Source: Thereva unica
Taxonomy: Eukaryota; Arthropoda; Insecta; Diptera; Therevidae
DNA length: 64,000 bases
Reading direction: 5' to 3'
NCBI GenBank assembly: GCA_949987705.1
Contig: CATLJY010000152.1
Location: forward strand, 1 to 64,000
A program made the position numbers and the translations under genes. The notes under the pieces are model-generated. The model was given only the letters and a program-made list of their open reading frames with translations, did no database searches and was not told the origin of the DNA. Below are positions 1 to 8,701 of this stretch, one piece after another (positions within the stretch are counted from its first letter, which is position 1; each line of letters opens with the position of its first letter).

Positions 1-72
1 CCAAATTGCGGCTGTTCAACTCCAACGTTAAGGCAGTTCTTTTGTATGGTTGCGAAACATCCCAACGGGAAA
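1..72 (+). pseudogene. Non-LTR retrotransposon reverse transcriptase, C-terminal fragment
   Basis: The frame starting at base 3 reads KLRLFNSNVKAVLLYGCET. This is the motif just downstream of the RT domain in many insect and mollusc non-LTR elements (lines with N-x-N-V-K-x-V-L-L-Y-G-x-E-T). Similarity stops after about 24 residues, so it is a remnant cut by the window edge and by decay. The fragment at 22508 carries the next segment of the same kind of protein, so both may come from one family. The clade is not certain. Confidence 0.6.
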
Positions 73-593
73 TGTTTGACGTGCTTCCAATCGAGGCGGC
101 AAAGAATCGCTTCTATGCCCCTGGCAAAGGAATCTTTCGTAAGCACATGTCGTCCCAGAGAGAAAATTATAAGAGCTAAGCACTCTTAGTATTTCACGAT
201 TTCCTTTTTTGGATGTTTTAAGCCCTTAGGCCTGCGCATTAGAATAATTTGGGTCATTCTGGTTTTTGTCGTGTTATTGTTAAGTAAAGCCGCGATTTGT
301 TGAAAGTGCTTTGTGTGTCGTAAAATTAATTTTAATTCGTAAAATTAAATTTAAGTTTTTTAAACGGTATTTCAATTTTCATATTGGAAAATTTTTTAAT
401 TATAAGTGAGATATTTTGGAGTTGTAATATAAAATTTATAGTTTATCATTTTGGATTGAAGGTGAGTAAAAACTTATTTTAAATCAATTTCATTTTTAAA
501 GTAAGACGAAAAGTAGTTATGATGAAATTTCATATTTATAGTACAATGAGAGTCAAAAGCGAGCAGGAAAGATTTGAAATATATTTTGTAAAA
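73..593. other. No gene seen; upstream flank of the transposase
   Basis: This is AT-rich sequence between the LINE remnant and the first credible transposase codon. No open frame of interest, RNA gene or clear terminal repeat was found. The 5' end of the Transposase_21-like element should lie here, but I could not locate its terminal inverted repeat. Confidence 0.5.
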
Positions 594-1869
594 ATGAGTG
601 ACAAGATTTGCGATATAAGCAGAAGGCATTTTAGGCGATTAGTTGCCAAAGAACGTAATAACACTCCTGTAACATCAAACAAAATAGATAATAAACAATC
701 AAATAGCATTGCAAATATTAAAAATGATGAAAAATTAAATGATAATTATAATATTCCAACAAATAGTGGAATTTCAAATTTTTCCAATAGTTCTTACCCA
801 GCTGTACCCGAAAACAACACAATTCAAGAAGATATAAAAGACTGGTACATAAAACATAGAATAAGTAGGAAAGCAGGGGACGATATTTTAAATATATGTA
901 TTTAGAAGGGCGGGAGTTGACGTACCATGTTCAAGTAAAACTTTACTTCAAACAAAATATAAACAAATTGATATAAAAACTGTGCACCCTGGAAAGTACT
1001 TCCATTTTGGCTTAGAGAAATCTCTGTTGATGTTGAATATATCGTTACCCGCTGAAACAAACTGTTTAGTAATTAATATAGGTATTGATGGTATGCCACT
1101 TTTTAAAAGTTCTAGTGAACAACTTTGGCCAATATTAGGAGATATAACGATTTGTGTAAAAACTAGTCCGTTTCTAATAGGCGCTTACACTGGCCCTCGA
1201 AAACCCGAAAACGTGAATGATTTCCTGGCAGAATTTGTAAACGAAATAAAGCATCTATATAATGTAGGACTTTCAATAAATGAAAGAACAGTTTCTGTTA
1301 AAATAAACTGTTTCGTATGTGATGCTCCAGCAAGGTCATTTCTTGCAGGTATAGTGGGTCACACATCAAGTGATGGCTGCTCAAAATGCACGCAGAGAGC
1401 TGTAAGAAAAAATAAAAACAATTTCCTCAGTGATAACAGATGAAGATTTCAGAACAAGGAAATATAAATACCATCATAGGGAATCTTTTTGGGAAAATAA
1501 GACAGCTTTAGAAGAAATAAACATTGACATGGTGACTCAATTCCCTTTAGATGTAATGCATCTAATAGATCTTGGAGTGGTAAAAAAAATTATGTGTTCT
1601 ATTTGGAAAGGTGCACACCAAAGAAGCAAACTTAGTAATGAAAATAAGGAGATATTGAATAATAAATTATTAATATATAAAAGTTTTATTCCTAAAGAAT
1701 TTGCTCGAAAACCAAGAACTCTTGACGAACTATCTAGGTGGAAAGCAACAGAGTTTCGTCAAATAATATTATATACGGGCATAATTCTCTTTAAAGATAT
1801 TCTAGATGAAGAATTGTATATTCACTTTCTTTTACTACATGCAGCTTATAGGTTAATATCTTGTCCGAA
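594..1869 (+). pseudogene. Transposase_21-like (CMC/EnSpm-type) transposase, N-terminal part
   Basis: The likely start is the ATG at 594 (MSDKICDISRRHFRRL). Three frames follow one another, with frameshifts near 905 and near 1440. Family motifs in order are N-I-G-I-D-G-x-P-L-F-K-S-S near 1078-1120, the GAYTGPRKP segment near 1180, D-A-P-A near 1321, a Cys-x2-Cys with H near 1360-1400, and FPLDVMHLIDLGV near 1541-1576. These match the DDE transposase common in insect genomes that resembles Pfam Transposase_21. The gene is cut at 1863/1864 by the Polinton and resumes at 17694 in the same frame once the 6-bp duplication is counted once. It would act in the nucleus on its own element ends. As it stands it is inactive. 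The family call rests on recalled motifs. Confidence 0.6.
1864..1869. repeat. Target site duplication of the Polinton, left copy (TCCGAA)
   Basis: TCCGAA lies immediately outside the left terminal repeat and again at 17694-17699 outside the right one. Six base pairs is the duplication length known for Polintons/Mavericks. Confidence 0.9.
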
Positions 1870-2543
1870 AGTAGTAGAGCTAGGCGGGTTCTAAGCCACC
1901 TAGGAGGTGGCCCCGTACCGGCCTAGGATTTGGGGGGGGCTGAAAGCTCTACATGTACGTGCACGAGGTGTTTTAGGTTTGTGTCTTGGATAAGGTGGCT
2001 TGAAAGCTCTTCATGTATGGGTATGAGGTGTGAAGGTGGCTTAGAGTTGGTGTGTGGAGATGGGTGAAAGCTCTTTATGTACGTGTACGAGATGTTTTGG
2101 GTTTGGGTTTTGGGTAAGGTGGTTTGAAAGCTGTTTATGGAGCTTGGGTGTCTTGGATGGGGTGGCTTGGAGTTGGTGGATAGAGATGGGTGGTCCAGAG
2201 CGTGTATGGGATTTGGTGTGGGACCGGGGTGGGATTTGGGGTGTGACTGAAAGCTGTGTTGTTGAGTGCCACCTGTGGGAAGCTAGTTGAATTTCGGTGT
2301 TGATTTGGTCCAGAGCTGGCATGGGATTTGAGGTGTGACTTAAAGCTCTGGATGTATGTTTCTTGGATAGGGTGGCGCAGAACCGGCATGGGATATGGCC
2401 CAGAGCTGGCATGGGATTTGGGGATGTGACTTAAGGCTCTGGATGTATGTTTGCGTGACCCAGAACCGGCATGGGGTGGGAAGTTGGTGCGAGATGTGAG
2501 CGCCAGCTGTGGGAAGCTAGTTGAATTAAGAATTAAAGAAGCT
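1870..2543 (+). repeat. Polinton left terminal inverted repeat
   Basis: It is the inverse complement of 17028-17693 over about 670 bp, with a modest number of substitutions and an indel of about 8-10 bp near 2160. It starts with the short tandem AGT AGT AG and ends inside at AAAGAAGCT. It contains a series of related submotifs (TGAAAGCTCT near 1941, 2001 and 2065, variants near 2125, 2248, 2337 and 2429). The long GC-skewed frames inside it are not genes. Confidence 0.92.
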
Positions 2544-2635
2544 CTTGAGGGATCTTTTGTAATGATCTTTGATTCAATTATTATGTATATAAATCCTTGA
2601 AGGGGGAATGTTAGGTTAGTTTTCTTCCGGTTGCG

Positions 2636-2821
2636 GTGATGAACAGTTATAAGGATTCTACCAGATTGCTTGAGGAAAAGGGTGATAAAGGAAGCAAAGT
2701 AAAAGAATTAAAATATCAACTGAATTCTCTATCAATTAAATCGAAGCAATCATCATCATCATCATCTGAGAGTAAAGATACTTCTTCATCCATAAGATAT
2801 CAGCAGATAAAAGATAAGTAA
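2636..2821 (+). CDS. Small Ser-rich hypothetical protein of the Polinton (61 codons)
   Basis: This short frame begins MMNSYKDSTRLLEEK and holds a run of six Ser encoded by an ATC/TCA microsatellite. It lies just inside the left terminal repeat and ends 2 nt before the next ATG on the same strand. I do not recognise a family. The product is hydrophilic, has no membrane segment and may be disordered. It could be the 5' part of the broken gene that follows, or a chance frame, so confidence is low. Confidence 0.3.
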   Translation: MMNSYKDSTRLLEEKGDKGSKVKELKYQLNSLSIKSKQSSSSSSESKDTSSSIRYQQIKDK

Positions 2822-2823
2822 AT

Positions 2824-3329
2824 ATGAGCATACCAAAATTTCTCGAAGAATATTCTAGTATACTGTTGGAGGAGCATAAGGGTAAAATAGAACAACTCTA
2901 TAGATATGTTCAATAATACGAAAATGCTGGAAAAGTTATTTCTATACATGGAGTACATTATATGAACTGCCCATGGTCGAACGATAAAACAACTTGTGGA
3001 CCAGATACATGTGGATGCTGTTTTGTGGAGCGGTACAAACGGGAAGTTCAACGCCTAGTGAATTTTTATGTCCGGATCACCAAAAGCAGCTGTAGAGAAT
3101 GCAGAAAAGGGTTCGATTTACACTAGCGCCTGAATTACACATTATGCATGTATGGGATTTCGCTTATAGAGCTAGCCGTATGGGGCAATGGCATATAAGT
3201 GCCCTTGATAGATGCAGATTTCAACAGAGAGTCATCAATACAGACAAAATCCTAGAGCCCATATTAAACCAACATCATCGTGAAAAAATATATAGCATAA
3301 GATTTGAAAATAAAACAAATTTGTTATAA
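2824..3329 (+). pseudogene. Polinton-associated Cys-rich gene, broken
   Basis: The frame from ATG 2824 (MSIPKFLEEYSS) has an in-frame TAA at 2914-2916. It continues with a possible metal-binding cluster (CPWSNDKTTCGPDTCGCC, 2971-3024). A shift near 3098 leads into a second frame to 3329 with AYRASRMGQWHISALDR and, at the C-terminus, ILEPILNQHHREKIYSIRF. From memory, the AYR-x2-R-x-G-x-W and HR-x-x-I-Y-x2-RF motifs recur in an uncharacterised protein of insect Polintons, but no function is known to me. The gene is on the plus strand and runs tail to tail with the integrase. One stop plus one frameshift make it non-functional in this copy. Confidence 0.5.
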
Positions 3330-3353
3330 AAAAAAAATGTCTTTTTATTTAAT

Positions 3354-4280
3354 TTATAATACATCATTAGCATTTATCCAAGAATTATGTTCTCGTGAGA
3401 ACCCCAACCATTTAACATAAACTTTATCACCGCTCTTTTTCAATATTTTTTCAACTAGGTAGAGATCTGAATGTTTAACTTTCTGCAATTCCTTTTCATA
3501 GAATCCACCTTTAATGGGGTTGCCCTGGTAGTCCTCAAGTTGATATGTCGGTGGATTAGTCAGTTGAACCTTGGAGATTTTAAAGATTTCAGTTGTCCAG
3601 TTTGGTGTGTAGCCTTTTTCAAATAGATGTTTATATTTGCTTATGCGGACGCGGTCTCCTATTTTATATGCAGGTGAAGGGGCAATTTTGATGTGATTAT
3701 AGGCTGTAGCAAGAAGTAGCTTTTCATTTGTCCTATTAACATCACAGGGACGCATTTTAATTGTTCGATGTTTTTTTGCATTGTATTGTGATAGCAGTTT
3801 TATCATCATAGAAATCCATTTGTAGGATCCATTCATGCTAAATTCCTTCCACATCATGCTCTTTAAAGTTCGGTTGAATCTTTCCACTATTGATGCCTTA
3901 AGCGATGTATATGTTGAGTAGTGGTTGATTTTATATTTGCTCATTAGCTTTTGAAAGTGAGAGTTGTAGAATTCCTTACCATCATCCGTTTGCAAATTGT
4001 TAGGTGTGCGCCCATCTTTAAATATTGATTGCATCGCTTCTGTGACTTCTGGACCGGTTTTTCTTTTAATTGGCATAGCCCAGGCATATTTAGAAAATGC
4101 ATCAATTACAGTCAGTAAGTAGCGGAATCCTTTGTTTACATGTTTATATGCATCCATTTCCACCAAGTCAGCCTGCCACAAATCATCCAGACCTTTAATG
4201 ATAACTCTCCGCCTAGAAAAATTTCGACGAGCAGGTTTGTGAAGCTCATTTACTACTTGCCTCTTACTCAGAGATGCCAT
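3354..4280 (-). CDS. Polinton integrase (rve/DDE) with C-terminal chromodomain, 308 aa
   Basis: It catalyses strand transfer of the element ends into target DNA, giving the 6-bp duplication. The frame is intact. The catalytic core shows Asp38 (LWQAD), Asp99 (TDDGKEF) and Glu133 (VERFNRTLK), close to the DD35E spacing. The core is followed by a basic region and, at about residues 273-308, a chromodomain (YLVEKILKK, then VKWLGF and SWINANDVL) that in related integrases reads histone marks. The ATG at 4280 overlaps the end of the fibre gene by 17 nt, so the two are probably co-transcribed from the TATA box at 4655. No defect is seen. This is one of the few undamaged enzymes of this copy. Confidence 0.93.
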   Translation of the reverse strand: MASLSKRQVVNELHKPARRNFSRRRVIIKGLDDLWQADLVEMDAYKHVNKGFRYLLTVIDAFSKYAWAMPIKRKTGPEVTEAMQSIFKDGRTPNNLQTDDGKEFYNSHFQKLMSKYKINHYSTYTSLKASIVERFNRTLKSMMWKEFSMNGSYKWISMMIKLLSQYNAKKHRTIKMRPCDVNRTNEKLLLATAYNHIKIAPSPAYKIGDRVRISKYKHLFEKGYTPNWTTEIFKISKVQLTNPPTYQLEDYQGNPIKGGFYEKELQKVKHSDLYLVEKILKKSGDKVYVKWLGFSREHNSWINANDVL

Positions 4281-4620
4281 TTTCAGCCTTCTTATTAATT
4301 ATGTGTGAGAATATATAATTTTCGATCTTCGCAATTTCGCGATAAATGAACATCGTTAGATTCTCTACTGCTTTGTCAATGCTTTCCCGTATTTCTTCGT
4401 CGACATAGTTTTTGGTTGCAGCGTCAGCATTTTCTTTTGGATCACCTAGGTTTTTGATTCTTTTCAAGGTAAGATCATAGTCACCATCTGATGTTAAATT
4501 GAAACCGTTTCCTTTTGGTCCAGCAGGACCGTCTTTTCCAGGAATTCCAGGTGGACCGCGATCACCCACTGCTCTAAATTTTTGCCGTTTAAAAGATCGA
4601 CCAAACTTGTCAACGCTCAT
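4264..4620 (-). CDS. Collagen-like fibre/spike protein of the Polinton, 118 aa
   Basis: After a basic N-terminus (MSVDKFGRSFKRQKF), residues about 19-35 form Gly-x-Y triplets (GDRGPPGIPGKDGPAGPKG). A hinge and the motif NADAATKNYVDEEI follow, a signature of trimeric tail-fibre stalks in many phages, then an amphipathic helix likely to form a coiled coil. Arrangement and size suggest a trimeric surface fibre or spike, the virion receptor-binding position. That is inference: no globular knob is present. It lies between DUF8207 and integrase and shares the TATA box at 4655-4662. The frame is intact. Confidence 0.65.
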   Translation of the reverse strand: MSVDKFGRSFKRQKFRAVGDRGPPGIPGKDGPAGPKGNGFNLTSDGDYDLTLKRIKNLGDPKENADAATKNYVDEEIRESIDKAVENLTMFIYREIAKIENYIFSHIINKKAENGISE

Positions 4621-4654
4621 TTCCGAAATGTTAATAGTTCTATGTGGGTGGGAA

Positions 4655-4662
4655 TATTTATA
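4655..4662 (-). promoter_or_regulatory. TATA box (TATAAATA) for fibre-integrase genes, overlapping the DUF8207 stop codon
   Basis: On the minus strand TATAAATA begins at 4662. The TAA stop of the DUF8207 gene (4660-4658) lies inside it. The fibre ATG is 35-40 nt downstream at 4620. Confidence 0.6.
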
Positions 4663-5258
4663 CTATAATGTCAGCTTCCCGCAACTCCTCAATAATTGAC
4701 ACTATTTCATTACTATGGCTATTATTTCCAGCTTGCTGCGATGCTATCAATATTCGGAGCCTATCAACTAGCTCATTGGGGTCATCCCAATATATGTAAT
4801 CGATATTTTTCTTTGGAATTTGCATTATTCCCGTTCCAGTATGAGGAGTGTGAATCAACTTTTTTATTATGTTTCTATATTTGAAGCTATTTGTTCTTTG
4901 CTATTTGTTGTTCTTGTTCCGTCGCTGGTTTTCCTTAAAATCACGTCTGTGGGTGCATGTATCATTTACAATTTTTTGATAATTGGACAAGTCTTCTTTT
5001 GAGTAGCCTCGAGGCTTTTTCATAAAAATTAATTCAGCTAGACCTTCAGTTATCTTGTACCGCTTGCCATCTATAAGAAAGTATTCTTTATCAACTTTTA
5101 ATCTCGAATTACCAATATTCCACATATCGTTCTTATAGTACGCTCCATACGTTTTATCAATTCTCGTGCTATCATTTTCCAGTAGTTGTTTATATTTGTT
5201 TAGTAGGTATCTGGTCTGCAGACTCTAATTTTGCTTCTTTTGTAGGTGTGACAAACTG

Positions 5259-5290
<32 letters not shown>

Positions 5291-5570
5291 CAGAATAACT
5301 CGGTGGCTCTAGCTTTAAGTATTTACGTGGTGGTGGTGGTGGTGTGTATGCTTCTTCATTGCCCTCGTGCTTAATTTCATCTTCTTCTTCTTTTGGTTCA
5401 AGTTTCACTGATGCTGCTGTTGTTGTGAGCTTTTTCAGCGTGTTGGTTATAGGTTTAAATGTTTCCTCTAATTGAGCTTCAGATTCAATTTTACCAGTCT
5501 TGAGAGCTTTATATTTTCTTCGTATAGCCTCACGTGTTTTTATAATATCCTTCATCAATTTTTCATTCAT
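4658..5570 (-). pseudogene. DUF8207-type Polinton protein, two frameshifts
   Basis: I place the start at 5570 (MNEKLMKDIIKTREAIRRKY) rather than at the upstream ATG 5624, because the TATA box at 5624-5631 would put the transcript start between them. The N-terminal third has a helical basic segment, a Pro run, a ten-Asp run from an ATC microsatellite, and acidic low complexity. The frame shifts near 5190, continues as the segment 5125-4901 (YFLIDGKRYKITEGLAELI), and shifts again near 4880 into IDYIYWDDPNELVDRLRIL and IIEELREADIIV at the C-terminus. The last part matches my memory of the DUF8207 domain found in very many insect Polintons. Its function is unknown. This copy is dead. Confidence 0.7.
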
Positions 5571-5623
5571 GTTGCTACACAGGTGGTTACAGCTACAATG
5601 ATATACAGCTATGCTAATAAGCA

Positions 5624-5631
5624 TTTATATA
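5624..5631 (-). promoter_or_regulatory. TATA box for the DUF8207 gene
   Basis: TATATAAA on the minus strand lies about 60 nt before the preferred ATG at 5570, and right on top of the longer frame's ATG at 5624. This favours the shorter protein. Confidence 0.5.
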
Positions 5632-5639
5632 GATCCAGA

Positions 5640-5960
5640 CGTACCAGGCAAGTCAACCAGATAGATCAGCCAGACAGACCAGCCAGACAGACAGACAGAC
5701 CGACCAGCCAGACAGACCAGCCAACCAGCCAGACAGACCAGCCAACCAGCCAGACAGACCAACCAACCAGCCAGACAGACCAGCCAGACAGACCAGCCAA
5801 CCAGCCAGACAGACCAGCCAACCAGCCAGACAGACCAGCCAACCAGCCAGACAGACCAGCCAGACAGACCAGCCAACCAGCCAGACAGACCAGCCAACCA
5901 GCCAGACAGACCAGCCAACCAGCCAGGCAGACCAGCCAGACAGACCAGCCAGGCAGAGCT
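5640..5960. repeat. Minisatellite, 21-bp units with 13-bp variants
   Basis: About 320 bp of CAGACAGACCAGCCAACCAG-type units. The full unit is 21 bp and a shorter 13-bp form is interspersed. The period is a multiple of three, so open frames run through it on both strands, but they encode only a Gln/Thr/Asp/Pro or Trp/Leu/Val/Gly repeat and are not genes. It sits between the ATPase 3' end and the DUF8207 promoter. Confidence 0.9.
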
Positions 5961-5993
5961 GAAAGACCTGGTCAGCTGATTAGGTGGGCTCCT

Positions 5994-6676
5994 TCATAGG
6001 CTCATGAATACATCAAAGCCTTTTCGATATCGACCTTTGCCCATGGGGCTGTCCTTATCAATTACTAAGAATCCATATTTGTCTTTCCAACAGTTTGCAC
6101 ACGCTTTTCTGAACTTTGCGAATTTCATATCGCTATTCACATGATCATTGTATACATGCTTCAGGTTCAAATCATCTTGTTTGAATATGATCAGAAAGTT
6201 TGCATTATCTCGGATTAGATGCTTTGGTATATGAGTATAAGTTTGACAGAGGTAAAAGCTGTCAATGTCGTTATGCCTCCCCATACAAAAGTAGGCTCTA
6301 ACATTATTTTGTTTATCGCAGGCTACATCATCAAAGATGAAAATTGAGTTTGGCTTTGCTTCCTCCGGTGGTATAACATCGTGGTTGTTAGAAAACGTAT
6401 AATAGCCCAAACCTGATATGTGAGCTACACTTCTCCTAAATACTCGTATTTCGGCTGACTTAGCGACTTTGAGTAAATGTATATATTCTCGAATCTCAGA
6501 CCGTTAGGATGCTCCAGTAGACTTAGCATAACATTTGTCTTGCCACAATTCGACGGTCCAACACTAATACCTCTTATATTGTTTGGTAGCAGCACCCCAT
6601 GCTTCTTTGATGTACTTGTAATTTCCACATCAGTATTTCTAACTGGTAGACACGCTTGTTGCTTGATAAACTTCAT
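5994..6676 (-). pseudogene. Polinton packaging ATPase (FtsK/HerA type), one frameshift
   Basis: This protein would drive genome packaging into the capsid. The first segment starts at ATG 6676 (MKFIKQQACLPV) and contains the Walker A motif GPSNCGKTNVM. The second contains a Walker B-like IFIFDDVACDK. They lie in different frames joined near 6411-6424, where a stop follows KYEYLGEV. Together they would give a protein of about 225 aa, the usual size for Polinton ATPases. Apart from the single shift both motifs are intact, so the damage looks recent. The gene is transcribed divergently from the PLA2-like gene, with a minus-strand TATAAAAG at 6712-6719. Confidence 0.88.
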
Positions 6677-6697
6677 GTTGCACACTAACCCAATCCC

Positions 6698-6732
6698 TAT
6701 AAATACCCGTACTTTTATAGATTTTAATCAGT
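6698..6732. promoter_or_regulatory. Divergent core promoters: ATPase (-) and PLA2-like (+)
   Basis: On the plus strand TATAAATA (6698-6705) is followed by an arthropod initiator TCAGT with its A at 6730, 32 nt from the TATA start, and by ATG 6752. On the minus strand TATAAAAG (6719-6712) precedes ATG 6676 by about 40 nt. The two boxes face away from each other within 22 bp. Confidence 0.65.
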
Positions 6733-6751
6733 CTTACAGTAAACCTATAAA

Positions 6752-7585
6752 ATGATTGACCATAGTAAGAAACGCACCTTTCATCGAAGAGCTGTCAAGG
6801 GGGGAGGACTGTTAAACACTGTTATAAATAAGTTACCGCTTGAGCTTCATCTACCGGGATATCAATACTGTGGTCCAGGAACAAAGTTAGCTAAAAGACT
6901 AGCCCGCGGTGATCCTGGCATCAACCCACTAGATGCAGCTTGCAAACAGCATGATATTGCATATCGAGATCATAAGGACTTAAGCGACCGACATATAGCT
7001 GACCGTATTTTAGAAGAAAAAGCCTGGCAACGAGTAACATCTAAAGACGCTAGCTTTGCAGAACGTGCTAACGCGCTATTAGTAACAAACGCCATGAAAG
7101 CTAAAATAAAAGTTGGAATGGGTGTCAAAGCAAAAATTACCTGCTCGAAGAAGAAGAAGAATACGGTACGTCCATCATTCCGCGAAGCTGTACGTAATGC
7201 TAGAAAAGTGTTAAAGCTGAAAAAGCCGAAAGACCTGTTGGAAGCTACTACAATTGCCCTAAGTGCGGCAAAGAATGTTATCAAGGGGAAGAAAAAATCT
7301 TACACTACGCCTAGAGTGATACCAGTACCTAAAGTAGGAGGAGTTTTACCGTTCCTCATTCCACTTTTTGCAGGTCTTTCCGCCGTTGGAGCGCTATCTG
7401 GAGGTGCAGCAGGTATAGCTAAAGCTGTAAACGCCGCAAGTGTCGCACGTCGGGAGCTGCAGGAAGCGAAACGTCATAATGAGACAATGGAAGCTATAGC
7501 GCTAGGAAAACCTGGACAAGGATTATTTCTAAAGCCATATAGGAAAGGACTGGGACTTTTTCTCAACACCCAACCAAAAAACTAA
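6752..7585 (+). CDS. PLA2-like/pX-like minor virion protein of the Polinton, 277 aa
   Basis: A phospholipase A2-type core is visible at residues 35-72: the calcium-loop motif YCGPGT (39-44) and the catalytic segment DAACKQHDIAYRD with His67-Asp68, the arrangement also seen in parvovirus VP1. A long Lys/Arg-rich middle follows. Near residues 196-222 comes a Gly/Ala-rich hydrophobic stretch (GGVLPFLIPLFAGLSAVG), resembling the membrane-active C-terminus of adenovirus pX/pVI-type core proteins. The inferred role is a virion-internal, DNA-associated, membrane-modifying protein. The frame is complete. Its TAA at 7583-7585 overlaps the expected protease start. Lipase activity is not shown by sequence alone. 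Confidence 0.75.
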   Translation: MIDHSKKRTFHRRAVKGGGLLNTVINKLPLELHLPGYQYCGPGTKLAKRLARGDPGINPLDAACKQHDIAYRDHKDLSDRHIADRILEEKAWQRVTSKDASFAERANALLVTNAMKAKIKVGMGVKAKITCSKKKKNTVRPSFREAVRNARKVLKLKKPKDLLEATTIALSAAKNVIKGKKKSYTTPRVIPVPKVGGVLPFLIPLFAGLSAVGALSGGAAGIAKAVNAASVARRELQEAKRHNETMEAIALGKPGQGLFLKPYRKGLGLFLNTQPKN

Positions 7586-7935
7586 TAAAGTCGCTACCCA
7601 AAAGAGCACTCAATGAAAATGATCTGCGTAAATATGCACAGCATATAGCCCACTTTAGAGGAGTATTTATGCGCGATCAATTACCTAAAAACCCATGGAG
7701 AAATGAGAGCGGAATTATAAATCTAGATGTTTCATCTGGACCTGGAACGCATTGGGTAGCGTATAAGAAAAATGGAGATATCATAAATTACTTTGATAGT
7801 TTTGGAAATCTGCAACCGCCGCGGGAAGTTGTAAATTATTTGGGTGATGCAGTCACATACAACTATACAGCACATCAAAATTTCGACTCAGTGATTTGCG
7901 GACACTTATGCTTAGAATTCTTACATAATGTATAA
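7585..7935 (+). pseudogene. Adenain-like cysteine protease of the Polinton, start codon lost
   Basis: Virion maturation protease. The His-Asp-Cys triad motifs are present in order: GTHWVAY (His, about 7750), YFDSFG (Asp, about 7795) and CGHLCLEF (Cys, about 7900), as in adenovirus-type proteases. The frame is open upstream of the first ATG at 7669 back through SLPKRALNENDLRKYAQ, which homologs keep near their N-terminus. At the expected start, 7585-7587, the codon is ATA instead of ATG, overlapping the upstream stop as taATA. Starting at 7669 would remove 28 residues. The catalytic part is intact, so this is either a start-codon mutation or a non-AUG start. Confidence 0.8.
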
Positions 7936-7938
7936 ATA
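7931..7938 (+). promoter_or_regulatory. TATA box (TATAAATA) for the penton-like gene, containing the protease stop
   Basis: TATAAATA at 7931-7938 includes the protease stop TAA (7933-7935). It lies about 50 nt before ATG 7982. Confidence 0.6.
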
Positions 7939-7981
7939 AAGGCCTTCAAGTGCAAACATAGACATTTCATAACAAGTAGCC

Positions 7982-8698
7982 ATGTCGATAACACTCTCTC
8001 TTACTGGCAATGCATCGGTTCTCACCGCTGAATACTTTCCCCCATTGGAATTAGCTGGAGACTACGTTTGCGGATTAATTGACTTTCAAACATACAATTC
8101 TATACCGAATATTGATGACAGCAACAACTTAATGCATGTGGGAGATGCGTGTATCGAAATACCTGTTGGATCATACGAGATTGATGACATAGCAGCTTCA
8201 GTACAGCAAAGCTTAAATAAGAGCAGCAGCAGCAGCAAGGCAACAGTCTTAATAAGGGCAAACAATAATACCTTGAAGAGTGAAATAAAAGCTACTGAAG
8301 TTATACATTTTGATAAAGAGCGATCTATCGCACCGCTGTTGGGATTTGGGAAACGTGTACTGGAAGCAAATATATTACATACATCAGATCTACCCGTCAA
8401 TATTATAAAAGTTAATACTATAAGCGTTGAATGTAACATCATATCAGGCTCATACATCAACAATAAACAGGTGCATATGCTGCATGAATTTGCCCCAACC
8501 GTGGGGCCGGGCTATAAAATAGTAGAGGTTCCAGCGAATGTGATCTATTTACCGGTGAACGTCAAACGTGTTAGTTCGCTCACACTAAAGCTAGTTGATC
8601 AGGACGGAGATTTAATAAATTTTCGAGGTGAAACGATAACTATCAGGCTACATTTAAAGCCACAGAATGATAGTCTACGGGAGCAACAGCAGCAATAA
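7982..8698 (+). CDS. Penton-like minor capsid protein (mCP) of the Polinton, 238 aa
   Basis: Position between protease and hexon-like gene, size, and the beta-rich sequence (MSITLSLTGN, then LAGDYVCGLIDFQTYNS and, later, VPANVIYLPVNVKRVSSLTLKLVDQDG) match the penton-like minor capsid protein of insect Polintons, a jelly-roll protein at the fivefold vertices. A five-Ser run is encoded by an AGC microsatellite at 8221-8236, and the C-terminus ends in Gln repeats. The frame is complete. Its stop is 3 nt before the next TATA box. Confidence 0.8.
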   Translation: MSITLSLTGNASVLTAEYFPPLELAGDYVCGLIDFQTYNSIPNIDDSNNLMHVGDACIEIPVGSYEIDDIAASVQQSLNKSSSSSKATVLIRANNNTLKSEIKATEVIHFDKERSIAPLLGFGKRVLEANILHTSDLPVNIIKVNTISVECNIISGSYINNKQVHMLHEFAPTVGPGYKIVEVPANVIYLPVNVKRVSSLTLKLVDQDGDLINFRGETITIRLHLKPQNDSLREQQQQ

Positions 8699-8701
8699 GC
8701 A

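Noticed and set aside
2041..2412. Long open frames on both strands in the Polinton TIRs (also 17165-17640)
   Set aside because: They are mirror copies of each other in the two TIRs, rich in His/Pro/Ser or Trp/Gly from a skewed repeat, with no motif. They are by-products of composition.
5472..5999. Repetitive Gln-Thr-Asp-Pro and Trp-Leu-Val-Gly proteins
   Set aside because: They are translations of the 21-bp minisatellite, which is open in several frames on both strands because the period is a multiple of three.
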